A stretch of 64,000 nucleotides of DNA, taken from NCBI GenBank assembly GCA_050290705.1, contig JBNKIC010000013.1, positions 3,388 to 67,387 of the forward strand, given 5' to 3'. This DNA comes from Sinisalibacter sp050290705 (GTDB lineage Bacteria > Pseudomonadota > Alphaproteobacteria > Rhodobacterales > Rhodobacteraceae). Below the pieces are notes generated by a model. It was not told where the DNA came from. It did not search any database and was given only the letters and a program-made list of their open reading frames with translations. Positions 35,674 through 44,050 of this stretch are shown here, piece by piece; within the stretch, counting starts at the first letter, position 1, and the number at the start of each line of letters is the position of its first letter. The translations under genes were made by a program, and so were the position numbers.

Positions 35674-35820
35674 TTCGCCCGGCGGCACGGCGGGCGACGC
35701 CCGACCCTCCCCCCGGGAGGGCGTTTGGAGACTCCGCGTGCCACAGATCGGGCAGGGCTGCTTTTGGGCGCATTGCGTCGATCAGGCACTGCAGAACGCC
35801 CACCCAGGGTCGGACGTCGC
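35674..35820. repeat. Palindromic intergenic repeat, copy 2 (urtD-urtE gap)
   Basis: A 147-bp relative of the element in the urtB-urtC gap. Its outer arms (35694-35708 and 35806-35820) pair over 15 bases with one mismatch, and the internal CCCTCCC/GGGAGGG stem is intact. The middle region is diverged. Two copies inside one operon suggest separate insertions or a local duplication. Confidence 0.85.
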
Positions 35821-35865
35821 CCTTCGCGTCCAGCCCCTCCCGCGCCCCACTTCAATGGTGAGATC

Positions 35866-36561
35866 ATGCTGAAAATCGAAAACCTCACCCTGCATTACGG
35901 CCATAGCCAGATCCTGAACGGGATCAGCCTTGAGGCCGCCACCGGCGAAGTCACCTGCGTGATGGGCACCAACGGGGTGGGGAAAACCTCGCTGATCCGC
36001 GCAATCTCCGGGCGGCACAACCGCTCTGGCGGCGCGGTCACGCTGGATGGCGAAAGCCTTGGCGTGCTGCCCGCCCATGTTCTGGCGCGCAAGGGCGTAG
36101 CGCTGGTGCCGCAGGGGCGTGAAATCTTCCCGCTGCTGACCGTGCGCGAAAACCTCGAAACCGGCTTTTCTTGCCTGCCGAAAGGTGATCACGCGGTGCC
36201 GGAAGAGATGTTCGATCTGTTCCCGGTCCTTCGCGAAATGCAGAACCGGCGCGGCGGCGATCTGTCGGGCGGGCAACAACAACAGCTCGCCATTGCCCGC
36301 GCCCTGATCACCCGGCCCAAGCTTCTGCTCATGGACGAACCCACCGAAGGCATTCAGCCCAATATCATCCAGCAGATCGGCGAGGTGATCCGCCATCTAC
36401 GCGACGAGGGCCATATGGCCATCGTGCTGGTCGAGCAGTATTTCGAATTCGCCTACGGGCTGGCCGACCGTTTCTGTGTGCTGAGGCGCGGCGAGGTGAT
36501 CCGCGAAGGCACGAAGGCCAGCCTTGATAAGGCTGACCTTCTGAGCAGTGTCTCGGTCTAG
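35866..36561 (+). CDS. urtE: Urea ABC transporter ATP-binding protein UrtE
   Basis: A 231-residue LivF-type ABC ATPase: Walker A GTNGVGKTS (near 37), signature LSGGQQQQLAIARAL, Walker B LLLMDEPTEGIQP. The phrase TEGIQPNI is typical of UrtE. The ATG at 35866 follows GGTGAG. Its stop shares CTAG with the stop of the converging downstream gene, and no terminator is seen. No urease genes follow, so urease must be encoded elsewhere. Confidence 0.92.
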   Translation: MLKIENLTLHYGHSQILNGISLEAATGEVTCVMGTNGVGKTSLIRAISGRHNRSGGAVTLDGESLGVLPAHVLARKGVALVPQGREIFPLLTVRENLETGFSCLPKGDHAVPEEMFDLFPVLREMQNRRGGDLSGGQQQQLAIARALITRPKLLLMDEPTEGIQPNIIQQIGEVIRHLRDEGHMAIVLVEQYFEFAYGLADRFCVLRRGEVIREGTKASLDKADLLSSVSV

Positions 36562-37262
36562 CCGGGCACCGAGACCGCTGCCGCCGGATGCGCCCGGGCC
36601 GAGGCGCTGGCGCGGCTGACAATCGCCGGGGCTTCACGGATCAGCCGGTCATCGGTCAGCGCGTGCACCATGAACAGCGCGAAATCGGTGCGCCTTGTCA
36701 GGTTTGAGGCCAGCACCGGATCGCCCACATGCCGCGCCCAAACCGGCAGACCTTCGCTCTCGCCCTCTTCGAGGTTGGAGCCTCGCACCACAGTCCAGTC
36801 CCGATCAGAGGCAAAGATCAGGTTTGTGGCAACGGTCTGGTCGTTGAGGTCAACCATCCGAAGACAGCGCGCAACCCGACCAAACACCGCCACGATGGCG
36901 CGCAGCTTCAGCGAATATTCGTCTTGCCCGTCGCGGCTGATGTGCCAGCCACAGGAGAAGATCAGCCTTGCGCCGGGTTCGGCGTAATCCAGCACCGCCT
37001 GCGCGGCCCCAGAGGCATAATCATTCATCCCCCAGGGCATCAGCACGGTCAGCACCCCGTCGCAGCCCCGCACAGCTTGTTCGATCACTGCGCGGTCGTT
37101 GCTATGGCCGGGAAAGAGCGTGATCCGGTCTTTGAAACGGTCGAGCTTTCCCACGCTCTCGGGGCGACAAACACCGACCACCTCATAGCCACGCTCCAGC
37201 GCATGTTCGATCATGTATTGGCCGAGCCTGCTGGTGATTCCGATGATACAGATGCGTTTCAT
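36558..37262 (-). CDS. NAD(P)-binding NmrA/atypical SDR-family protein
   Basis: A 234-residue Rossmann protein with the N-terminal nucleotide motif GITSRLGQYMIEHAL and the NmrA-like layout (GHSNDRAVIEQAVRGCDGV, WTVVRGSNL). It lacks the YxxxK pair of classical short-chain dehydrogenases, so it may bind cofactor without reducing a substrate. The ATG at 37262 has GGGAGG five bases upstream, preferred over a GTG at 37277. It is 11 bp downstream of a DUF4386-like gene; the two are probably cotranscribed and divergent from a LysR gene. Confidence 0.78.
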   Translation of the reverse strand: MKRICIIGITSRLGQYMIEHALERGYEVVGVCRPESVGKLDRFKDRITLFPGHSNDRAVIEQAVRGCDGVLTVLMPWGMNDYASGAAQAVLDYAEPGARLIFSCGWHISRDGQDEYSLKLRAIVAVFGRVARCLRMVDLNDQTVATNLIFASDRDWTVVRGSNLEEGESEGLPVWARHVGDPVLASNLTRRTDFALFMVHALTDDRLIREAPAIVSRASASARAHPAAAVSVPG

Positions 37263-37273
37263 GCTGCCCTCCC

Positions 37274-37978
37274 TCACTTCGCGCTACGCGGGCCGCGGAT
37301 GAGCAGCCACAGGGCAAAGCTGATCTCGGCCAGCGACACCACGGCAAGGAAGACGCCGGTGATCATGCCCAGCAGATCGGCCTCGGGCAGCGCGAATTTG
37401 TGCAGGCTGTCGAGCAGATAGCCGATGCCGCCAAGGCTCATCGCCCAGCCGATCAGGCGCGGATAGAGGCCGGAGCGAACGATAAGCTGGCCGAGCACCG
37501 CCAGATGCAGAGCAAAGAACACCTGCCAGACCCAGACCCCGGCATCATGCAGATGCAGCATCATCCCGGTCATCCCGGCGCGCTGGGCTTCGTCAAAGCC
37601 AATCGGCGCGCTGGCCGGATCGGCAAATCCAAGGGCGGCGGCCGACAAGAGCAGCATCACCGCCATCACTGCGGTTTCCATGAAGCGCGAGAGCCCGGCA
37701 ATCGCCGCCCCGGTGGCATTTACTGGCTTGAACATGAAATAGAGCATCACCGCGAGCACCAGCTCAATCAGCATGATCGCGGTATCGCCTGCCAGCCCGG
37801 CCATATAAAGCCCGCGATGGGCGACAAGATTGGTCATCGTCGCAGCCGCATCGCCCGCCACGTTGATCTGCGACGGTACGTAGAGGATCGAGAAGGGGCC
37901 GATAAAGGCCACGCTGAGGTAAAGCGCCCCGGCAAGCCGCGCATAGCCGCGTGATTGTGTGTTCTGCAAAAAGCTCAT
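37274..37978 (-). CDS. DUF4386-like integral membrane protein
   Basis: A 234-residue protein with six predicted hydrophobic helices, starting ARLAGALYLSVAFIGPFSILYVP, and HDAGVWVWQVFFALHLAVLGQ in the middle; this matches DUF4386. No catalytic site is evident and the function is unknown. The ATG at 37978 has AAGGA upstream; a longer frame to 38260 covers the promoter region and is not credible. Confidence 0.8.
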   Translation of the reverse strand: MSFLQNTQSRGYARLAGALYLSVAFIGPFSILYVPSQINVAGDAAATMTNLVAHRGLYMAGLAGDTAIMLIELVLAVMLYFMFKPVNATGAAIAGLSRFMETAVMAVMLLLSAAALGFADPASAPIGFDEAQRAGMTGMMLHLHDAGVWVWQVFFALHLAVLGQLIVRSGLYPRLIGWAMSLGGIGYLLDSLHKFALPEADLLGMITGVFLAVVSLAEISFALWLLIRGPRSAK

Positions 37979-38147
37979 GGTCTGTCCTTTCATGGGCAAA
38001 GCCCTATCGGTCCCGCACGCAGGGGTGCTGCGGGGAAGGCTTGGAATGGGATGTCTGGATGCCGCGTTTTGCGGCGTAAGATGGGTATAGCCCGCCGGGG
38101 TTTCAAAGAAAATTGACTGGATGCGTCGATCTGCTATGCAAATACGC

Positions 38148-39035
38148 ATGGATTGGAAGGCTGTGAATTTCGACTGGACCCGCGTCCGCGCCTTTTTGGT
38201 GACGGCAGAGGAAGGTTCGCTCTCTGCTGCCGCCCGGGCGCTGGGGCTGGCGCAGCCCACGCTTGGCCGTCAGGTGGATGCGCTGGAGGAAGAGCTGGGC
38301 GTGGCGCTGTTCGAGCGCGTCGGGCGCGGGCTTCAGCTTACCCCGGTCGGCCACGAGCTGATCGAACACGCCCGCGCCATGGGCGATGCGGCCAGCCGCC
38401 TGTCGATGGCGGCCTATGGGCAGAACGAGGCGATGGAGGGCGAGGTCTCGATCTCTGCCAGCGACATCTACTCGGCGATGCTGCTGCCCCCGATTCTGGC
38501 CCGTCTGCACAAGGCCGAGCCGCGCATCCGGGTTGAGATCGTCGTCGCCAACACCGCCTCCGACCTTCTGCGCCGCGAAGCTGATATCGCCATCCGCAAT
38601 TTCCGCCCCACCGAACCCGATCTGGTCGCCCGCAAGATCCGCGATACCGAGGCGCATATCTACGGTGCGCCCGCTTATCTCGACCGCCTCGGCCCGATCG
38701 AAACCGCCCGCGATCTGTCGCGTGCCGATTTTATCGCGCCCGGCAGTCTGGAGATGATGCTGCCCGCGCTCAACCGGCTCGGGTTGACCCTGACCGAGGC
38801 GAGCTTTCCGTTCCGCACCGACAACATGATGACGATGTGGGCGATGGTGAAGCAGGGGCTGGGCCTGGGCTTTCTGGATGCAGGCATTGGCGATGCCGAT
38901 CCCGAAGTGCGTCGCGCCCTGCCGGGGTTTGCGCCCTTTCCCTTCCCGATCTGGCTGGTCGCGCATCGCGATATCTACCGCAACCGCCGCCTGCGCTTCG
39001 TCTTCGATTTCCTCGCCGAGGCGCTGAAAGCCTAG
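38148..39035 (+). CDS. LysR-family transcriptional regulator
   Basis: A 295-residue regulator with helix-turn-helix GSLSAAARALGLAQPTLGRQVDALEEELG. It is divergent from the DUF4386/NmrA pair and the likely regulator of that pair. Three in-frame ATGs (38121, 38136, 38148) are possible and none has a good ribosome site; 38148 (MDWKAVNFDW) gives the usual LysR N-terminus. Confidence 0.87.
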   Translation: MDWKAVNFDWTRVRAFLVTAEEGSLSAAARALGLAQPTLGRQVDALEEELGVALFERVGRGLQLTPVGHELIEHARAMGDAASRLSMAAYGQNEAMEGEVSISASDIYSAMLLPPILARLHKAEPRIRVEIVVANTASDLLRREADIAIRNFRPTEPDLVARKIRDTEAHIYGAPAYLDRLGPIETARDLSRADFIAPGSLEMMLPALNRLGLTLTEASFPFRTDNMMTMWAMVKQGLGLGFLDAGIGDADPEVRRALPGFAPFPFPIWLVAHRDIYRNRRLRFVFDFLAEALKA

Positions 39036-39084
39036 CTGTAGGCTCCGCGCTGGCCTATGCTCCGGTCAAACAGAGGAGACGCGC

Positions 39085-39744
39085 ATGGCAATGATCGAAC
39101 TGACCGCTGATGATGGCCACCGCCTGGAGTGCTGGATCGAACCGGCACAGGGCGCGCGCAAAGGCGGGATCGTGATCCTGCAGGAGATTTTCGGCGTGAC
39201 CGATCAGCTCAAACGTGTGGCGGCGCGCTATGCCGGGCTGGGCTATGAGATTGCCATCCCGGCGCTGTTTGACCGGCAGGGCAAGGGCCAGGTGGTGGAT
39301 TTTGACGATATCGACCGCGCCCGTGCCCTGATGCAGGGCTGCGATCCCGATCTGGTGATCAAGGATATTGCCGCCACGGTGGATCAGCTCGCCGCTCACG
39401 GCAAGGTGGCGTTGTTTGGCTTCTGCTGGGGCGGCGGTCAGGTGGTGCGGGCGGCGCAGCGCCTCGATATTGCCGGGGGCGTCGCCTTCTACGGCACCCG
39501 CATCGGCGACATGCTCGATCAGCCGCTGAAAGCCCCGGTTCAGGGCCATTTCGGCACCAACGATCCGCTGACCCCGCCCGATATGCTCGCCAAGGCGCAG
39601 GCCCATTTCGGCCCCGCGTTTGAAATGTTCAGCTACGAGGCGGGCCATGCCTTCGGCAATGACGAACGCCCCTCATATGTTGCCAAGGCCGCCGAACAAG
39701 CGCATGAGCGCGCGGCGGCATTCTTTGCCAAATATCTGGATTAA
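39085..39744 (+). CDS. Dienelactone hydrolase family protein
   Basis: A 219-residue alpha/beta hydrolase with the Cys nucleophile in GFCWGG (about 112-117), an aspartate in GTNDPLTP and the histidine in AGHAFGND. Family members open cyclic lactones or esters. No catabolic genes are near, so the substrate is unknown. The ATG has GAGGAG upstream. Confidence 0.88.
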   Translation: MAMIELTADDGHRLECWIEPAQGARKGGIVILQEIFGVTDQLKRVAARYAGLGYEIAIPALFDRQGKGQVVDFDDIDRARALMQGCDPDLVIKDIAATVDQLAAHGKVALFGFCWGGGQVVRAAQRLDIAGGVAFYGTRIGDMLDQPLKAPVQGHFGTNDPLTPPDMLAKAQAHFGPAFEMFSYEAGHAFGNDERPSYVAKAAEQAHERAAAFFAKYLD

Positions 39745-39850
39745 GCCCGCACATCCCTATAAGCGCCGCGCAGAAGGTCGCAGGGCGCAAAAAACAGTTT
39801 AATTTCCTGCCGGATTGGCATTTTGTCTGGCAAAAATCAGGAGCAGAGTG

Positions 39851-41176
39851 ATGAAAATTGCAATGATCGGCACCGGCTATGTGGGCTTGGTGTCAGGCGT
39901 GTGCTTTTCGGATTTCGGTCACCAAGTGATCTGCGTCGATAAAGACCCGGCCAAGATCGAGCTTCTGGAAGCGGGCAAGGTGCCGATCTACGAGCCAGGG
40001 CTCGACGAGTTGATGGTGAAGAACGTCGAGGCCGGACGGCTGAGCTTCACCGGCGATTTGAAAACCGCCGTGGCCGAGGCCGATGCGGTGTTCATCGCGG
40101 TGGGCACCCCCACCCGCCGGGGCGATGGCCATGCCGATCTGACCTATGTCTTCGCCGCCGCCGAGGAGATTGCCAATTCGCTTCAGGGCTACACCGTGGT
40201 GGTGACCAAGAGCACCGTACCGGTGGGCACCAACCGTCAGGTGAAGCAGATCATTCGCAAGACCAATGCTGAGGCCGATTTCGATGTCGCCTCCAACCCG
40301 GAATTCCTGCGCGAAGGCGCGGCGATCGACGATTTCATGCGGCCTGACCGGGTGGTTGTCGGGGTGCAGAACGACCGTGCCAGCGAAGTGATGGACGAGA
40401 TCTATCGCCCACTATTCTTGCGCGATTTCCCGGTCGTCACCACCGATCTGGAATCGGCCGAGATGATCAAATACGCCGCCAACGCCTTTCTGGCGACCAA
40501 GATCACCTTCATCAACGAAGTCGCCGCGCTCTGCGAACGTGTCGGCGCGGATGTGAAGCAGGTCTCCAAGGGGATCGGGCTCGATGGCCGGATCGGCAAC
40601 AAATTCCTTCATGCAGGCCCCGGCTATGGCGGCTCGTGTTTCCCGAAAGACACCAAGGCGCTGGCCCGGATCGGGCAAGAGCACGGCCTGCCGATGCAGA
40701 TCACCGAAACCGTCATCCATGTGAACGAAGAGATGAAGCGGCGGATGATCGACAAGGTGATGGATCTCTGCGGCGGCACGGTGAATGGCAAAATCATCGC
40801 GATCCTCGGGGTCACCTTCAAACCCAATACCGACGATATGCGCGACGCCCCGGCGCTGACCATCGTGCCCGCGCTTGTCGGCGGCGGTGCCAAGGTGCGG
40901 GTGGTCGATCCGCAGGGCCTCCATGAGGGCGAAAAGCTCCTGCCCGGCGTGCATTGGGTCGATGACGCCTACAAGGCCGCGCAAAAGGCCGATGCGGTGG
41001 TGTTGCTGACCGAATGGAACGAGTTCCGCGCGCTCGACCTGAAACGGATGGCGAAAAAGATGGTCACCCCGCGCATGGCCGATCTGCGCAACATCTATTC
41101 GGCCAAGGATGCCAAGCGCGCCGGGTTTGAGGCCTATGTCTCGATCGGCCGTGCCGACTTCCCGCTGGCAGACTAA
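39851..41176 (+). CDS. ugd: UDP-glucose 6-dehydrogenase
   Basis: A 441-residue NAD-dependent enzyme that oxidises UDP-glucose twice to UDP-glucuronate for surface polysaccharides. Seen: NAD fold MKIAMIGTGYVGLVSG, KSTVPVGTN, SNPEFLREGAAI, the catalytic cysteine in GYGGSCFPKDTKAL, and TFKPNTDDMRDAPAL. The ATG at 39851 has AGGAG, so the first ATG of the open frame (39815) is not the start. No other polysaccharide genes are in the window. Confidence 0.95.
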   Translation: MKIAMIGTGYVGLVSGVCFSDFGHQVICVDKDPAKIELLEAGKVPIYEPGLDELMVKNVEAGRLSFTGDLKTAVAEADAVFIAVGTPTRRGDGHADLTYVFAAAEEIANSLQGYTVVVTKSTVPVGTNRQVKQIIRKTNAEADFDVASNPEFLREGAAIDDFMRPDRVVVGVQNDRASEVMDEIYRPLFLRDFPVVTTDLESAEMIKYAANAFLATKITFINEVAALCERVGADVKQVSKGIGLDGRIGNKFLHAGPGYGGSCFPKDTKALARIGQEHGLPMQITETVIHVNEEMKRRMIDKVMDLCGGTVNGKIIAILGVTFKPNTDDMRDAPALTIVPALVGGGAKVRVVDPQGLHEGEKLLPGVHWVDDAYKAAQKADAVVLLTEWNEFRALDLKRMAKKMVTPRMADLRNIYSAKDAKRAGFEAYVSIGRADFPLAD

Positions 41177-41191
41177 ACCCCTTGCATCCGT

Positions 41192-41217
41192 TCCCCGGCA
41201 AGGCAAACTGCCGGGGA
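41192..41217 (+). terminator. Hairpin between ugd and kinase gene
   Basis: A 9-bp stem TCCCCGGCA / TGCCGGGGA, 16 bases after the ugd stop. Its right arm runs into the GGGAGG ribosome site of the next gene, so it may end ugd transcripts and also hide the next start. Confidence 0.5.
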
Positions 41218-41226
41218 GGGGGAGCC

Positions 41227-41859
41227 ATGGCTGACATGTCCGACATCATCGCCGCAGAGGCCACCCACATCGCCGGGCGGATCGCGACGCTGCCCGCAAC
41301 CGATGCCCGGCGGCTCACCGCCATCGCAGGCCCGCCCGGTGCGGGAAAATCGACACTGGCCGAGGCGGTGGTGGCGGCGCTGGGCGAGACCGCCGTGTTG
41401 ATGCCGATGGACGGTTTTCACCTTGATAACCGCCTTTTGGAACCGCGCGGGCTTCTGCCCCGCAAGGGCGCGCCCGAGAGCTTCGATTTCGGCGGCTTCG
41501 CGGCCACGCTCGCCCGGGTCAAGTCCGAGCCTTCCGTAGTGCTCCCGGTCTTTGACCGCACTCGCGAAATCGCCATTGCCGGGGCGGCCGAGATTGCGCC
41601 CGAAACCCGCATCGTGGTGGTCGAGGGAAATTATCTCTGCCTTGATGAAGCGCCATGGAACGCACTCGCGGCGCTCTGGGATTTCAGCGTCTTCCTCGAT
41701 GTGCCAATGGCTGAGCTGGAACGCCGTCTCATCGCCCGCTGGCTGGGCTATGGCTACGCCCCCGAGGCCGCGCGTGAAAAGGCGCTGGGCAATGACATCC
41801 CCAATGCCCGCCGGGTGCTCGCGGCGCGGGGCGATGTCGATATGGTGCTAGCCGGTTAG
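41227..41859 (+). CDS. P-loop nucleoside/sugar kinase family protein
   Basis: A 210-residue kinase with Walker A GPPGAGKST (35-43), a substrate segment MDGFHLDNRLL, and VVVEGNYLCLDE, matching the uridine kinase/pantothenate kinase/FrcK-like group. The ATG has GGGAGG upstream. The exact substrate cannot be told; a fructose kinase or nucleoside kinase role is equally possible. Confidence 0.82.
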   Translation: MADMSDIIAAEATHIAGRIATLPATDARRLTAIAGPPGAGKSTLAEAVVAALGETAVLMPMDGFHLDNRLLEPRGLLPRKGAPESFDFGGFAATLARVKSEPSVVLPVFDRTREIAIAGAAEIAPETRIVVVEGNYLCLDEAPWNALAALWDFSVFLDVPMAELERRLIARWLGYGYAPEAAREKALGNDIPNARRVLAARGDVDMVLAG

Positions 41860-41863
41860 GGCG

Positions 41864-42964
41864 TTAGGGCAGTGGCGCGGTCTGGTAAAGCTTCACCTTC
41901 AGCCCGCCATGCGCCACCGGCTCGCCCTGCGGAAGAAACGGCAGGCCTGTCGCCTTGGCCAACCCACCATCACTGGTGATGATCGCCGCGCGCCAGCCGG
42001 AAAACCGCTCTTTCAGCACCTGCCCGAAACTGGCGTAAAGCCCAAACAACAACTTCCGCTCGCCGATCCGCGCGCCATAGGGCGGATTGCAGATCAGCAG
42101 TCCCGGCGGGCCGTCCGGCGGGGTCAGATCGCTGAGCGGCGCACGGGTAAAGCTGGCAAACTCTGCCACCCCGGCGCGCTCGGCATTGGCGCTGGCGCCT
42201 TTCACCGCACCCGCATCCCGGTCATAGCCATAAAACCGGGCCTCCGGTGCGCGCGGCTCTGATGTTTTCAGCCCGTCCCACGCGCCCGCATCGAAACTCG
42301 CCAGCTGCTCAAAGGCAAAGCTGCGGCTGCGTCCCGGCATCAGCCCGGCGGCGATTTCGGCGGCTTCGATGATGAAGGTGCCAGAGCCGCACATCGGGTC
42401 CACCACCGGCTCATCGCCGCGAAACCCGGCCTGACGCAGAAACAGCGCCGCCATGTTTTCGCGCATCGCGGCCTTACCGACAAATTCCTTGAACCCGCGC
42501 TTGTGCAGGCTCTCGCCCGAAGTATCGACGCTGATCGTCACCAGATTGTCGTCGATCCGCACCTTGATCTGCACCGGGGCATCAGCGGCAATCGGCGCGC
42601 CCAGCTCTTCGCTGATCGCGCGTTCAATGCGCTGGGTCGCGGCGCCGGCATGATAGATCTTCGATTTCTTGACCGTGGTTTCCACCCGCACCGGCACATC
42701 CGGGCGCAGCACAGACCCCCAGTCGAACTTGCGCGCGCGCTTGTCGAGTTGGGCCAGATGAAAGGCGCGAAATTCGCCAATCCGCGCCAGCACCCGCGTG
42801 GCCCCGCGTAACGTCAGATTGGCGCGCCAGACCTCGGCCCAGCCGCCGGTCAGCGTCACCCCGCCCGGGATCGTACCCGCCACGGCAAAGTCCGCCGCGC
42901 TTGCCTCTTCGGCCAGCGCGCTTTCCAGCCCCGGGGGCGTCACAAGGAAAATTTCAAACTCCAT
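41864..42964 (-). CDS. THUMP-domain class I rRNA methyltransferase (RlmL-like)
   Basis: A 366-residue SAM-dependent enzyme: an N-terminal THUMP RNA-binding region (about 60-155), then a methyltransferase fold with DPMCGSGTFIIEAAE (SAM binding) and the catalytic LICNPPYGARIG motif of guanine/adenine N-methyltransferases. It resembles the N2-guanosine half of RlmKL, expected to modify 23S rRNA. It converges with the kinase gene across 4 bp. Confidence 0.9.
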   Translation of the reverse strand: MEFEIFLVTPPGLESALAEEASAADFAVAGTIPGGVTLTGGWAEVWRANLTLRGATRVLARIGEFRAFHLAQLDKRARKFDWGSVLRPDVPVRVETTVKKSKIYHAGAATQRIERAISEELGAPIAADAPVQIKVRIDDNLVTISVDTSGESLHKRGFKEFVGKAAMRENMAALFLRQAGFRGDEPVVDPMCGSGTFIIEAAEIAAGLMPGRSRSFAFEQLASFDAGAWDGLKTSEPRAPEARFYGYDRDAGAVKGASANAERAGVAEFASFTRAPLSDLTPPDGPPGLLICNPPYGARIGERKLLFGLYASFGQVLKERFSGWRAAIITSDGGLAKATGLPFLPQGEPVAHGGLKVKLYQTAPLP

Positions 42965-43026
42965 AGGCGCGGTCTAGCTCGAAAGCCGCGCCACCGCCAG
43001 CGGCAGAATGAGGCTGCAACGGCCCG

Positions 43027-43242
43027 TCAGGCAGGCGCGCGCATCTGTTTGGCGGCTTCAAGCACCAGCGGATCAAGCCCTTCGCCCCCCGCCGCGATGT
43101 GATCGAGCAGCGCGCGGCGCATCCGGGGTTCCCAGAAGTCACTCAGATGCAGGGCAATGTTCGCCACCTGATCCGGCCCCGGCTGGGTTTTGAAGAAGGC
43201 GGCGATCTGGTTGGCCATGCGGACCGTAGTTTCAGGCGACAT
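43027..43242 (-). CDS. fdsD: Formate dehydrogenase delta subunit
   Basis: A 71-residue protein (SPETTVRMANQIAAFFKTQPGP...IALHLSDFWEPRMRRALLDHI) matching the FdsD family. Its ATG at 43242 overlaps the fdhD stop by 11 bp; the open frame goes further to 43314 but lies inside fdhD. FdsD is needed for activity of the soluble NAD-linked formate dehydrogenase. Confidence 0.9.
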   Translation of the reverse strand: MSPETTVRMANQIAAFFKTQPGPDQVANIALHLSDFWEPRMRRALLDHIAAGGEGLDPLVLEAAKQMRAPA

Positions 43243-44050
43243 CGGAAGCTCCCGTTTCGATCCGTTCAGGATGCGCAAAAATATCAAACCCGCCGGAACG
43301 GGCAAAAGCGGCAATGGTCATACCGGCTTCATCGGCCAAACGCAGCGCATGGGCTGTGGGGGCCGAGACGGCGACCAGAATGGGGCAGCCCGCCATGGCG
43401 GTTTTCTGCACCATCTCGACAGAGATCCGCGAGGTCAGAACGATGGCCCCTTGCGAGGCATCCTCGCCCGCCTGCGCGAGCGCGCCGATCAGTTTATCCA
43501 GCGCGTTATGGCGGCCCACATCTTCGCGGGCCATGATCAGGCCCTCGCCGGGCCGGATAAACCCGGCGGCATGCACCGCGCGGGTCAGGTCATGCAGGGG
43601 CTGGTGCCCACGCAGGGTATCGGCGGAGGCGGCAATCTCAGCGCTGGAAAACCGCAGCGCGCCAGCGCCCAGCTTGGGCAGCTCACGCACCGCTTCTTCC
43701 AGCGAGTCGATGCCGCAGAGCCCGCAACCCACCGCGCCGATCAGATGACGCTGACGGGCTTTCAGGGCTTCGGCGCGGGTCTCGATGAGCCAGAACCGCG
43801 CCTCGATGCCATTGTCATGCTCGACGATCTCAAAGCTTTCGATCTCGTCCAGATCGCCGATCACCCCTTCGGTGAGGGCAAAGCCATGGGCGAAATCGCT
43901 AAGATCGGCAGGCGTGGCCATCATCACCGCAAGGGTCGAGCCATTGAAGGAAACGGCCACCGGCACCTCTTCGGGCAGCGCGCGGGTGATCTCCCGCACG
44001 CCGTCTCGCCCTACGGCGAACCCGGGAAGGCTGGTGGCCGGTTTCTTCAT
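43232..44050 (-). CDS. fdhD: Formate dehydrogenase accessory sulfurtransferase
   Basis: A 272-residue FdhD/FdsC protein with the sulfur-carrying CxxC in VGCGLCGIDSLEE. It transfers sulfur to the bis-MGD cofactor of the formate dehydrogenase. It also has the family blocks DVGRHNALDKLIG and TSRISVEMVQKTAMAGCP. It overlaps fdsA by 4 bp. In this operon it is the fdsC position. Confidence 0.93.
   Translation of the reverse strand: MKKPATSLPGFAVGRDGVREITRALPEEVPVAVSFNGSTLAVMMATPADLSDFAHGFALTEGVIGDLDEIESFEIVEHDNGIEARFWLIETRAEALKARQRHLIGAVGCGLCGIDSLEEAVRELPKLGAGALRFSSAEIAASADTLRGHQPLHDLTRAVHAAGFIRPGEGLIMAREDVGRHNALDKLIGALAQAGEDASQGAIVLTSRISVEMVQKTAMAGCPILVAVSAPTAHALRLADEAGMTIAAFARSGGFDIFAHPERIETGASDVA

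Noticed and set aside
41192..41217. Riboswitch before the kinase gene
   Set aside because: It is a single GC hairpin with no conserved aptamer core; a terminator explains it.
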